64,000 nt of DNA, from contig JAUWYP010000001.1 in the NCBI GenBank assembly GCA_030615765.1, forward strand, positions 124,001 to 188,000, written 5' to 3'. Positions 15,875-23,409 of this stretch are shown here, piece after piece. Below the pieces are notes generated by a model. It searched no databases. It was given only the letters and a program-made list of their open reading frames with translations, and was not told the DNA's origin. This stretch comes from Dehalococcoidia bacterium. GTDB taxonomy: Bacteria; Chloroflexota; Dehalococcoidia; SM23-28-2. The translations under genes were made by a program, and so were the position numbers. Position 1 is the first letter of the stretch. Each line of letters starts with the position of its first letter.

Positions 15875-18133
15875 ATGGACGTACTCAGCGGGCTAAATCC
15901 GGCTCAGCGAGAGGCGGTTGAAACCGCCGAGGGGCCCCTTCTCATCCTGGCCGGGCCCGGCAGCGGCAAGACCCGGGTCATCGCCCACCGCATCGCCTAC
16001 CTCGTCGCTCACCAGCGAGTCCACCCGCGCCGCATCCTGGCCGTCACGTTCACCAACAAGGCCGCGCGTGAGATGCGCGACCGCGTCTTCGGCCTTCTGG
16101 GCGCCGACATCGGTCGCGACATAACGCTGGGCACCTTCCACGCGGTCTGCTCTCGCATCCTGCGCGTCGACGGCGAGCGGATAGGCCTGTCGCGCGCCTT
16201 CGCCATCTACGATGACGCCGACCAGTTGGCCGTAGCCCGTCAGGTGATGCAGGACCTGGGCCTCGACCCCCGGCGCACGTCGCCGCGGGCCATCCTGGCT
16301 ACCATCTCCCGAGCCAAGAGCGAGCTTTCCACTGCCGAGGCCTACGCCCAGCTCGTGGGCGACTACTTCCAGGAGGTCGTGTCGCGGGTGTACGGGCGCT
16401 ATCAGGAGGTACTGGAGGAGAATAACGCCGTCGATTTCGACGACCTCCTGATGAAGACTGTGCAGCTCTTTCGCGACCAGCCCGACGTCCTCGACAAGTA
16501 CGCCCAGCGCTACCTGCACGTCCACATCGACGAGTTCCAGGACACGAACGTTGCCCAGTACGTGCTGGCCCGCCAGTTCGCCAGCGGCCACGGCAACATC
16601 TGCGTGGTGGGCGACCCCGACCAGTCCATCTACACCTGGCGGGCGGCGGATCTGCGTAACATCCTCAACTTCGAGCGGGATTTCCCCAAGGCCGAGGTGG
16701 TCTATCTGGAGCAGAACTATCGCTCCACCCAGACCATTCTCGATTCGGCCCACAGCGTGATCAGCGTCAACCGCCAGCGCAAGGAGAAGAAGCTCTGGAC
16801 GGAGAACCAGCGGGGGTCGCGGGTGGTAGTGCACGAGACCTACGACGAAGAAGAAGAGGCGGCCTTCGTGGCGGAAGAGGTGGAGGCCCTGACCAAGAGC
16901 GACTCCCACTCGCCGCGTGCCTTCGCCGTCATGTACCGCACCAACGCCCAGTCCCGACCCTTCGAGGAGGCTTTCGTCCGCCGCGGCATCCCCTATCGCC
17001 TGGTGGGGGGCACTCGCTTCTACGAGCGGCGGGAGATCAAGGACCTCCTGGCCTACCTGCGCCTGGTCCACAATCCCTTCGATGCCATCTGCCTGCTGCG
17101 GGTGATCAACGTGCCGCCGCGAGGCATCGGCCAGCGGACGGTGCAGGAGCTGAACCGCTGGTCGAGGGAGCTGGAGATACCGCCCTACACCACCCTTCAG
17201 CTCCTGGCCGAGCAGGAGTCGCCCCAGAGTTCCGCTCATGGTGAGCCCGTCGAACCATCCTCCGACAAGCTCAGGATGAGCGATATGCAGACGTCTCACC
17301 CGTTCCAGAAGCGCATCGCTGCCGCCCTACTGCGCTTCCTGGAGCTGCTCAACGAACTCATCAAGGAAGCGCCCACGCAGGCTCTATCGGAGCTCCTGGA
17401 CGCCATCATCGCCAGGGCGGACTACCGCCGCTATCTGGTGGAGGGCTTCGCCGACGGCGAGGAGCGCTGGGAGAACGTGCAGGAGCTGCGGGCGGTGGCC
17501 AGCCAGTACGATGAGCTGGCCCCGGCTGAGGCCCTGGCCCGCTTTCTGGAGGACGCGGCCCTCATCACCGACATCGACGAGTACGACGAGAAGGCCGACG
17601 CCGTGACCCTCATCACCCTCCATGCCGCCAAGGGGCTGGAGTTCGCGGTGGTGTTCATCGTCGGTATGGAGGAGGGCTTGCTGCCCCACATGCGCTCCTA
17701 CGACGACCCTGCCCAGATGGAGGAGGAACGCCGCCTGTGCTATGTGGGCATGACCCGCGCCCAGGAGAGCCTGTACCTGGTGCGGGCCTTTCGCCGTACC
17801 TTCGGTGGGCACAATCCGCCGTCTCGCTTCCTGGCCGACATACCGCCGGAGCTGGTGACCACCCGCGAGCGGATGCCCACAGGCGTGCCGACGCGCGAGA
17901 GGTTCGCTCTTGGCCCCCGGCGCAGCGAGGAACGGCCCAAGCGGCCTGATGCTGCCTTCGCCGCGGGCGACCGCGTGCGGCACGCGAAGTTCGGCGAGGG
18001 CATCGTGGTAAGCTGCCAAGAGGAGAAAAGCGGTGACCAACTGGTGACCGTGGCGTTCAAGGGTGAGGCGGGCATCAAGCGACTCCTTCTGAGCTTCGCG
18101 CCGCTGGAGCACCTATCCGCAGGCGAGGGCTAA
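15875..18133 (+). CDS. pcrA: UvrD/PcrA-type DNA helicase with in-frame repeat insert
   Basis: A 752-residue superfamily 1A helicase. Motif I is AGPGSGKTRVIAHR, motif II HIDEFQDTN, then QNYRS, and motif V ITLHAAKGLEFAVVF. A C-terminal Tudor-like tail (DRVRHAKFGEGIVVSC) is as in PcrA/UvrD. It unwinds DNA in excision repair and clears RNA polymerase or recombinase filaments. Between about residues 453 and 470 a short stretch reads from a palindromic repeat (SSAHGEPVEPSSDKLRMSD) that does not belong to the family. It sits in the 2B subdomain region and keeps the frame. GAGGAG precedes the ATG. Confidence 0.93.
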   Translation: MDVLSGLNPAQREAVETAEGPLLILAGPGSGKTRVIAHRIAYLVAHQRVHPRRILAVTFTNKAAREMRDRVFGLLGADIGRDITLGTFHAVCSRILRVDGERIGLSRAFAIYDDADQLAVARQVMQDLGLDPRRTSPRAILATISRAKSELSTAEAYAQLVGDYFQEVVSRVYGRYQEVLEENNAVDFDDLLMKTVQLFRDQPDVLDKYAQRYLHVHIDEFQDTNVAQYVLARQFASGHGNICVVGDPDQSIYTWRAADLRNILNFERDFPKAEVVYLEQNYRSTQTILDSAHSVISVNRQRKEKKLWTENQRGSRVVVHETYDEEEEAAFVAEEVEALTKSDSHSPRAFAVMYRTNAQSRPFEEAFVRRGIPYRLVGGTRFYERREIKDLLAYLRLVHNPFDAICLLRVINVPPRGIGQRTVQELNRWSRELEIPPYTTLQLLAEQESPQSSAHGEPVEPSSDKLRMSDMQTSHPFQKRIAAALLRFLELLNELIKEAPTQALSELLDAIIARADYRRYLVEGFADGEERWENVQELRAVASQYDELAPAEALARFLEDAALITDIDEYDEKADAVTLITLHAAKGLEFAVVFIVGMEEGLLPHMRSYDDPAQMEEERRLCYVGMTRAQESLYLVRAFRRTFGGHNPPSRFLADIPPELVTTRERMPTGVPTRERFALGPRRSEERPKRPDAAFAAGDRVRHAKFGEGIVVSCQEEKSGDQLVTVAFKGEAGIKRLLLSFAPLEHLSAGEG
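17233..17282. repeat. Palindromic repeat element inside the helicase gene
   Basis: Arms at 17233-17254 and 17261-17282 are inverted copies of each other, 22 nt each, with four or five mismatches around a 6-bp centre. The core resembles the TGAGC...GTCGAA / TTCGACAAGCTCAGGATGAGC repeats that I know from many Chloroflexota and proteobacterial genomes, where they lie mostly between genes. Here the element is translated in frame. Confidence 0.75.
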
Positions 18134-18171
18134 CCTCATCCAAAATCGCACCGTGTCCTCAGTTGTCATTA

Positions 18172-18234
18172 GGGAAAGCCTGAAGCAAAGCCGTAGGTTT
18201 CCCTCCCGCAAGAGTTCCGTCACGCCCATGCGGG
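18172..18234 (+). promoter_or_regulatory. Structured leader of the mscS gene
   Basis: Two hairpins lie in the 116-bp gap before mscS. The first is GGGAAA-g-CCT (18172-18181) with AGG-TTTCCC (18195-18203): nine pairs and one bulge. The second is CCCGCA (18205-18210) with TGCGGG (18229-18234), ending six bases before the AGGAGG ribosome site. The first contains GCAAAGCC (18185-18192) followed by GG, a short string also found in c-di-GMP-I riboswitches, but the rest of that fold is not evident. Confidence 0.35.
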
Positions 18235-18249
18235 AAGAAAGGAGGAAAC

Positions 18250-19155
18250 ATGGCGCCATTCCTCGTGACCATGGGTAATATCGATTGGGATCGCGTTACC
18301 GATTGGCTCGCGACTCAGGGCCTGCGCATAGTGCTGATTCTGGTGCTGGCCTTGGTGGCCGATCTCATCGTGCGGGTGGTGGTACCCCGCATCATCCGGC
18401 CGACCGTGAGGCGCCAGATGAAGGACAAGCCCGAGGAGGAGATCGAGCAGCGGAGCCACACCCTGGTTGCCGTGCTTCAGGGGTCAGGCCGATTCGTGCT
18501 GGTCATCTGGGCCTTGTTCACCATTCTGCCCGAGCTGGGGGTCAACGTAACGCCCATCCTGGCCAGCGTGGGCATCGCCGGCATCGCCCTGGGCTTCGGC
18601 GCCCAGAGCCTGGTGAAGGACGTCATCAGCGGCCTGTTTATCCTCATCGAGAACCAGTACAGCAAGGGCGACGTGATAACGGTGGCCGGCATCTCGGGGC
18701 TGGTGGAGGAGGTGGGCCTGCGGCGCACTGTCCTGCGCGACCTGGACGGCGTTGTCCACCACGTGCCCAACGGCGAGATAGCGGTGGCCAGCAACCTCAC
18801 CCAGGAGTGGTCGCGGGTGAACATGAACGTGAGCGTGGCCTACGGCGAGGACCTGGACAAGGTGTTCGAGGTGATCAACCGCGTGGGCAACGAGCTGGCG
18901 GCCGACGGCGAGTTCGGGCCGCTGATCCTAAAGGCACCGCAGGTGCTACGGGTGGACGCCTTCGAGGACTCGGGCATCGCCATCAAGATCCTGGGAGACA
19001 CCGAGCCGATCCGCCAGTGGGAGGTGATGGGGGAGCTGCGCAAGCGGCTGAAGAAGGCCTTCGACGAGGAGGGCATCGAGATACCCTTCCCCCATATGAC
19101 GCTGGTCACCCGCGGGGCGAAGGCGACGGACGTGGGGGACGGAGAAGGAGGGTAG
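18250..19155 (+). CDS. mscS: MscS-family mechanosensitive channel
   Basis: A 301-residue small-conductance mechanosensitive channel. The membrane helices are at about 24-46, 78-98 and 103-128. The pore helix has the glycine/alanine-rich ASVGIAGIALGFGAQSLVKD followed by ISGLFILIENQYSKGD, both hallmarks of MscS. The cytoplasmic beta and alpha/beta domains follow to about residue 285. It opens under membrane tension to release solutes during osmotic downshock. AGGAGG precedes the ATG at 18250. It stands alone with a structured leader. Confidence 0.92.
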   Translation: MAPFLVTMGNIDWDRVTDWLATQGLRIVLILVLALVADLIVRVVVPRIIRPTVRRQMKDKPEEEIEQRSHTLVAVLQGSGRFVLVIWALFTILPELGVNVTPILASVGIAGIALGFGAQSLVKDVISGLFILIENQYSKGDVITVAGISGLVEEVGLRRTVLRDLDGVVHHVPNGEIAVASNLTQEWSRVNMNVSVAYGEDLDKVFEVINRVGNELAADGEFGPLILKAPQVLRVDAFEDSGIAIKILGDTEPIRQWEVMGELRKRLKKAFDEEGIEIPFPHMTLVTRGAKATDVGDGEGG

Positions 19156-19170
19156 CGCCTGCGACGACTC

Positions 19171-19236
19171 CTATCCCTTCACCACCCCTATGGGCCGCAG
19201 GCGCACTTGCACGACCTGCTCGGCCAGGGCTACGGC
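19171..19236 (-). pseudogene. C-terminal relic of a second rtcB
   Basis: Read on the minus strand, this stretch ends in VQVRLRPIGVVKG and a stop, the same C-terminus as the intact RtcB at 19998 (VVRLRPIGVVKG). The last 36 bp (19171-19206) match 19998-20033 at 32 positions. All four differences are at third codon positions and are synonymous. Only about 20 codons are recognisable; further upstream the frame runs into the lipoprotein gene. This looks like a remnant of a diverged rtcB paralogue rather than a recent copy. Confidence 0.55.
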
Positions 19237-19913
19237 TCTGCAGTCTCTACGGCTTCCGGAGTGGGAGTTGTGGTCTCGACTTCCTCTTGGCCCGTCTCCT
19301 GGAAAGGGCCACCGCTTTCCGCCCGCGCCAGCTCCCTGCCCAGCATGTCCACGATCACCACTGTGTAGTCGATTGTGGGATACTCCTCGGTTGTGTCCTC
19401 GGGAAACAGCAGATTGGTGAACTGGATCTGCTGGAAGCCGGAGGGCGTCTCTTCAACCGTGATCCAGTATGTGTCATCGCTGAGCCTGACCTCTTTCGCC
19501 TCGTGCAGGAGCAGGTACACGGAAATGACCTCTCCCCTGAAGACGGCGGGCCCACCGTCGCAGCTCCGGTCGCCCGCTGATCTGTCTTTGGTAGACCAGA
19601 GGCCGTGCTGGAGGCTGAGGTCCAAGCTCTCGGAGGCCCCGCCATGCCAGTGAACAAAGTCCTCGTAGAAGGTAGCCTGAAGCTGGGAAAGGTCCCAGTT
19701 GGCACCTCCGTAGTAGCGAGGGCCGTACCACACCCGCTCAGACTGCGCGTCCTCAGAGGGCCGCCTCCAGGTCTCTGAAGAATCGCAGACCATGAAGGGG
19801 ATGGTTTCGGCTGTCTCCCCTTCTGGCTCTTGATCGGTGCCGCACGCCGCAGCCGCGGCCACAGCCCCCACGAGCAGAAACACCATCGCTAGCGGACGTG
19901 AGTAAGCTTTCAT
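19230..19913 (-). CDS. Predicted lipoprotein of unknown function
   Basis: A 227-residue secreted lipoprotein. A short basic N-terminus, a hydrophobic stretch (residues about 9-23) and a lipobox-like AAAAC place the lipidated Cys at residue 24, followed by GTDQEPEGE. The mature part has three further cysteines and no motif that I recognise; the C-terminus is Thr/Pro/Glu rich. The start is an ATG preceded by GGGGGGAT. The gene lies between the relic rtcB end and the intact rtcB, with different gene content from the RNA-repair pair, so it may have been inserted there. Confidence 0.7.
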   Translation of the reverse strand: MKAYSRPLAMVFLLVGAVAAAAACGTDQEPEGETAETIPFMVCDSSETWRRPSEDAQSERVWYGPRYYGGANWDLSQLQATFYEDFVHWHGGASESLDLSLQHGLWSTKDRSAGDRSCDGGPAVFRGEVISVYLLLHEAKEVRLSDDTYWITVEETPSGFQQIQFTNLLFPEDTTEEYPTIDYTVVIVDMLGRELARAESGGPFQETGQEEVETTTPTPEAVETAEP

Positions 19914-19997
19914 CCCTTGATGATCCCCCCTGAGCGTATATTCGCGAACCCTCTACCCATTCAACCGGACAACTGTAGGGCAACCGTCGGCCCCGCC

Positions 19998-21509
19998 CTA
20001 CCCCTTGACCACCCCTATCGGGCGCAGGCGCACCACCCGTAGAGCGATGCCGGCGTCGTGGAGGACGTCCACCACCTCGGCTACGTCCTTGTAGGCCTCG
20101 CTGGCCTCCTCGGCCAGGGCGGCCTTGTTCTGGGTCCGCACCAGGATCCCCTTGTCGGCCAGGCGGGCGGCGATGTTCACCCCCTGCAGCTTGCGCTTGG
20201 CGGCGTGGCGGCTCATCATGCGGCCGGCGCCGTGGCAGGTCGAGCCCCAGGTCTCGGCCATCGCCCGCTCGGTGCCCACGCAGATGAAGGAGTAGCGGCC
20301 CATATCGCCGGGCACCATCACCGGCTGGCCAATGCCCTGATACTTGGATGGCACGTCGGGATGGCCGGGCGGGAAGGCGCGCGTGGCCCCCTTGCGGTGG
20401 ATGCAGAGGGTCATCTCCTTGCCATCCAGGCGGTGGCGCTCGATCTTGGCGATGTTGTGGGCCACGTCGTAGATGACGTTCATGCCCAGCTTTTCGGGGT
20501 CGCGCCGCAGCACCTTGGCGAAGGCCTCGCGCACCCAGTGGGTGATCATCTGGCGGTTGGCGAAGCCAAAGTTGCCGGCGGCGAACATGGCCCCCAGGTA
20601 GTCCTGCCCCTCCTTGGAAGCGATGGGAGCACAGGCCAGCTGCTTGTCGGGCAGGAAGACCTTGACCTTCCCCTCGACGGCCGACAGGCCCCCCTTCTCC
20701 GGGAACTGGATGCCGTGTTTGGCCGCTGCTACCTCCATCTTGTCCAGGTAGTCCTGGCAGGTCTGATGACCGAGGCCGCGGGAGCCAGTGTGGATGAACA
20801 CCATGATCTGGCCCACTTCATCGATGCCCATAACCCGGGCGGCCTGCTCATCGAAGATCTCGTCCACTACCTCGATCTCCAGGAAGTGGTTGCCCGAACC
20901 GAGGGTTCCCAACTGGGGCACACCCCGCTCCCTGGCGCGGCGGCTGATCTTGGTGGGGTCGGCGCCGGGCAGGGCACCGTCGCTCTCGATGGCGTCCAGG
21001 TCCTGAGGCCAGCCATAGCCCTTCTCCACAGCCCAGCGAGCGCCATAAGCCAGGACGTTGTCGATCTCCTTCATGGACACCTTCACCAGGCCGGAAAGCC
21101 CAAGGCCGGCAGGCACGTCGCGGAACATCTGGTTCAGCAGTGCCGGCACGTGTGGGGCCAGCTCGTCCTCACGCAGGTCGGTGCGAACTACGCGCACGCC
21201 GCAGTTGATGTCGTAGCCAACGCCGCCCGGGGACACGACGCCGTCGTCCAGGCGGGTGGCAGCTACGCCGCCGATGGGGAAGCCGTAGCCCCAGTGGATG
21301 TCGGGCATGGCCAGGGAACGGCCGACAATGCCCGGCAGGAAGGCCACGTTGGCCACCTGCTCGATGGCCTCGTCTCCGGCCATGGCGTCCAGCATCTCCT
21401 CGCTGGCAAAGATACGGCCAGGGACGCGCATGCCGTCCTTGTAGTCGCGGGAAAGGTCCCAGCGCAGCTCGTCTACTCGCTGCAGGATCTGCTTCCAGTT
21501 CTTGGCCAT
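19998..21509 (-). CDS. rtcB: RNA-splicing ligase RtcB
   Basis: A 503-residue RtcB. It has the manganese/GTP site motifs MPDIHWGYGFPIGGVAAT, GGVGYDINCGVR, LGSGNHFLEIE and HTGSRGLGHQ, and the guanylylated His in STCHGAGRMMSR. The C-terminus is RPIGVVKG. It joins RNA 2',3'-cyclic phosphate ends to 5'-OH ends using GTP, in tRNA or stress-damaged RNA repair. It lies 12 bp downstream of the archease gene on the same strand, the usual partner pair. The length is normal for the family. Confidence 0.96.
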   Translation of the reverse strand: MAKNWKQILQRVDELRWDLSRDYKDGMRVPGRIFASEEMLDAMAGDEAIEQVANVAFLPGIVGRSLAMPDIHWGYGFPIGGVAATRLDDGVVSPGGVGYDINCGVRVVRTDLREDELAPHVPALLNQMFRDVPAGLGLSGLVKVSMKEIDNVLAYGARWAVEKGYGWPQDLDAIESDGALPGADPTKISRRARERGVPQLGTLGSGNHFLEIEVVDEIFDEQAARVMGIDEVGQIMVFIHTGSRGLGHQTCQDYLDKMEVAAAKHGIQFPEKGGLSAVEGKVKVFLPDKQLACAPIASKEGQDYLGAMFAAGNFGFANRQMITHWVREAFAKVLRRDPEKLGMNVIYDVAHNIAKIERHRLDGKEMTLCIHRKGATRAFPPGHPDVPSKYQGIGQPVMVPGDMGRYSFICVGTERAMAETWGSTCHGAGRMMSRHAAKRKLQGVNIAARLADKGILVRTQNKAALAEEASEAYKDVAEVVDVLHDAGIALRVVRLRPIGVVKG

Positions 21510-21521
21510 CTCCCACCACCT

Positions 21522-21950
21522 CTAGATGTCCAGTAGTATCTGGACGCGATAGCCGTCCTCGTCCTCGTCCACCTCCAGCATGTGGCGGGTGATCGCCTTG
21601 ACGCCCGCGCCCAGCTCATGCCGCTGGCGGTCTATCTTCTCGCCGTAGGCGCTGGCCCGGAGGGAATAGGGCTCCATCTGCCTGATCTCGAATCGCTTGA
21701 AGACGAGGCCGTCGACATCGGAGAAGTAAATAAGCTCCGACAGCCAGGCCACCAGCAGGCTGGGCCAGTCGTGAGCCTCCACCGCCAGCGACCGCTCCTC
21801 CTTTTCCCGCACTCCGTTCAGGTTGACCATGACGGAAAACATACCCTCGGCCGCATGCACAAAGGCCTCGGCCAGGGTGCCACCGTGGGCTATCACACCC
21901 ACGTCGGCGGTGTGCTCCAGGAACTCGAAGGGCGCTCGCTTGGTCGCCAA
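21522..21950 (-). CDS. Archease, activator of RtcB
   Basis: A 142-residue archease: the opening FEFLEHTADVGVIAHGGTLAEAF, an acidic metal-binding cluster (HDWPSLLVAWLSELIYFSD), and the HELGAGVKAITRHML strand with a C-terminal ILLDI. Archease speeds guanylylation and turnover of RtcB. The start is TTG at 21950 with GGAGG about 12 bases upstream. It is the first gene of the archease-rtcB operon. Confidence 0.9.
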   Translation of the reverse strand: MATKRAPFEFLEHTADVGVIAHGGTLAEAFVHAAEGMFSVMVNLNGVREKEERSLAVEAHDWPSLLVAWLSELIYFSDVDGLVFKRFEIRQMEPYSLRASAYGEKIDRQRHELGAGVKAITRHMLEVDEDEDGYRVQILLDI

Positions 21951-22335
21951 GGCGGAAGAAAACCTCCCTCTACAGCCAGTATGTCACTCGGCCCTCAAGA
22001 CCGTCAATGCAGGGGTCGGACGGGGACGGTCAACCTGCGGCGGGCAACCCCTCGGCGATGCTGCGGAGCGAATCACTGGTTGCGGGCACTTCGTTCCTGG
22101 CGTGACTGGCTCATTTTTGCTGGGTAGGGGTTTTCGGATCATCCCGCGGGTTGAAACCCGCGGCTTCCTAGAATCGAAATTTTGGTGCTGCGGGATTTAT
22201 CCTGCAGGGTTAGGGAGTTCACCCACCGGTGGTGAACCAGGTTACTTCCTGGCCGCCTGCTTGACAAGAGAAGGATGTTTGGCAAGGATGGAGCTACGGG
22301 ATTGCCTCAACCAGGAGCGATCGAAGGACAGACGA
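21951..22335. other. 385-bp intergenic region with hairpin repeats
   Basis: No gene is seen between archease and the Fe-S protein. The region holds three consecutive hairpins (22144-22237, listed separately). A TTGACA at 22261-22266 could be a -35 box, but no good -10 box follows at the right distance. Confidence 0.5.
22144..22237. repeat. Cluster of three REP-like hairpins
   Basis: Hairpin A: CCGCGGGTT / AACCCGCGG (22144-22163). Hairpin B: CTGCGGGAT / ATCCTGCAG with one G-T (22188-22207). Hairpin C: GTTCACC-c-ACCGGT-GGTGAAC (22217-22237). The GGGTTGAAACCC and GGGATTTATCC cores are of the kind often repeated between genes in many bacterial genomes. No transposase is present. Confidence 0.6.
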
Positions 22336-23154
22336 ATGTGCGAGTATTGCGCCAAGTATGGCCACGGGAACCGCTGGTACCTGAACCCGGAGAACTACTC
22401 CGACGAGCTGCTGAAGGACAAGGCGCGTCAGCGCATGGTCGACCAGATAGCAGCCTGGGGAGTGGACTACTACATCGACCGCTCTACCCGCCAGGCGCGC
22501 TTCAGCCACGTGCCCCTCTTCGGTAGCCTATTCAAAGCAGCCGTCGACCGCGTGACGCCGGGCCGGCACGCGGGGCAGGTGGTCGCTCTGGAGGACGCGC
22601 TGGCGATAGTGGACCTCGCGCGCGACTTCGTGGCGCTGCCCTGCATGTGCCGCCGCCTGGTGGGCGGCAAGGAGGTGATGACCTGCCTCAACTTCGGCCC
22701 GATCAAGGAACTCACCATCGCCCGGAAGCCGGAAGAGCCCATGGAGGAGCTGTCGCGCGAAGAGGTCAAGGCCAGGCTGCGCGAGTTCGACAAGAGGGGC
22801 TTTATTCATCAGGTGGTCTTCGCCAAGCTCCCCTTCCCCATCGTCATCTGCAACTGCGACCGCAACTACTGCACCTCGATGAAGATGCGCTTCCAGCATG
22901 GCATCGATGTCGCCTGCCTGAAGGGGCACGGAGTCTGTGTCATCGATCACACCCGCTGCAATGGCTGCGGTGACAGGCCGCAGTGTATCCAGATGTGCCA
23001 GTTCGGTGCCCTGCGCTGGGTGCCCACGGATGGGGTGGTTGTCTGCGAGCCACAAGCCTGCTTCGGCTGTGGCCTCTGCCGTCAGGCGTGCCCACGCGGA
23101 GCCATCCGTCTCGTTCCCAGGGAGAGCCTCGCTCCCGTAGCAAACGTGTGGTAG
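22336..23154 (+). CDS. Cysteine-rich Fe-S protein, module 1 large subunit
   Basis: A 272-residue protein of unknown function. It opens MCEYCAKYGHGNRWYLNPEN, then has CMCRRLVGGKEVMTC and CNCDRNYC, and ends with two ferredoxin clusters. The second is canonical (CFGCGLCRQACP); the first has an unusual spacing, CNGCGDRPQCIQMC. A paralogue starting MCVWCERYG lies at 32104-32940 and shares the order of all motifs, which also fixes the start here at 22336. GAAGGA precedes it. It is followed after 2 bp by a small ferredoxin. An electron-transfer or redox-sensing role is inferred. The same frame is open far upstream without conserved residues. Confidence 0.8.
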   Translation: MCEYCAKYGHGNRWYLNPENYSDELLKDKARQRMVDQIAAWGVDYYIDRSTRQARFSHVPLFGSLFKAAVDRVTPGRHAGQVVALEDALAIVDLARDFVALPCMCRRLVGGKEVMTCLNFGPIKELTIARKPEEPMEELSREEVKARLREFDKRGFIHQVVFAKLPFPIVICNCDRNYCTSMKMRFQHGIDVACLKGHGVCVIDHTRCNGCGDRPQCIQMCQFGALRWVPTDGVVVCEPQACFGCGLCRQACPRGAIRLVPRESLAPVANVW

Positions 23155-23156
23155 CG

Positions 23157-23387
23157 ATGGCGTTCAGAATAGTGGTGCAGGAGTGCGATGCCTCGGCCTG
23201 CGGGTATCGGTGCCTTCAAGTCTGCCGGCTGGGCGTTCTGCTGGCCGTTCCCGTGAGCAGACACAACCGGGGCCTGCCGAGGAAGCCGGACCGCTATGTC
23301 ATCGCCCCGCGCTTCAACGGGTACTGTAACGCTTGCGGTCTCTGTGTCGAGGTCTGTCCCGACAGTGCTATCTCCCTCCAGTGCTAG
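23157..23387 (+). CDS. Small two-cluster ferredoxin, module 1
   Basis: A 76-residue ferredoxin-like protein. The first half, RIVVQECDASACGYRCLQVC, has C-x4-C-x3-C-x3-C spacing, which is atypical; the second half has canonical CNACGLCVEVCP. It starts two bases after the large Fe-S subunit, so the two are co-translated. The paralogue at 31836-32090 shares RIVV, the LxVC segment and the second cluster. Two [4Fe-4S] clusters are likely but not certain for the first site. The length is short, with no other domain. Confidence 0.8.
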   Translation: MAFRIVVQECDASACGYRCLQVCRLGVLLAVPVSRHNRGLPRKPDRYVIAPRFNGYCNACGLCVEVCPDSAISLQC

Positions 23388-23409
23388 ACCAGGGCGCCGC
23401 CTTCCGCCC

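Noticed and set aside
20058-21536. Long open frame antisense to rtcB (also antisense frames at 15893-17299 and 55234-56520)
   Set aside because: They mirror highly conserved genes on the other strand, as expected in GC-rich DNA, and have no family-like sequence or ribosome site.
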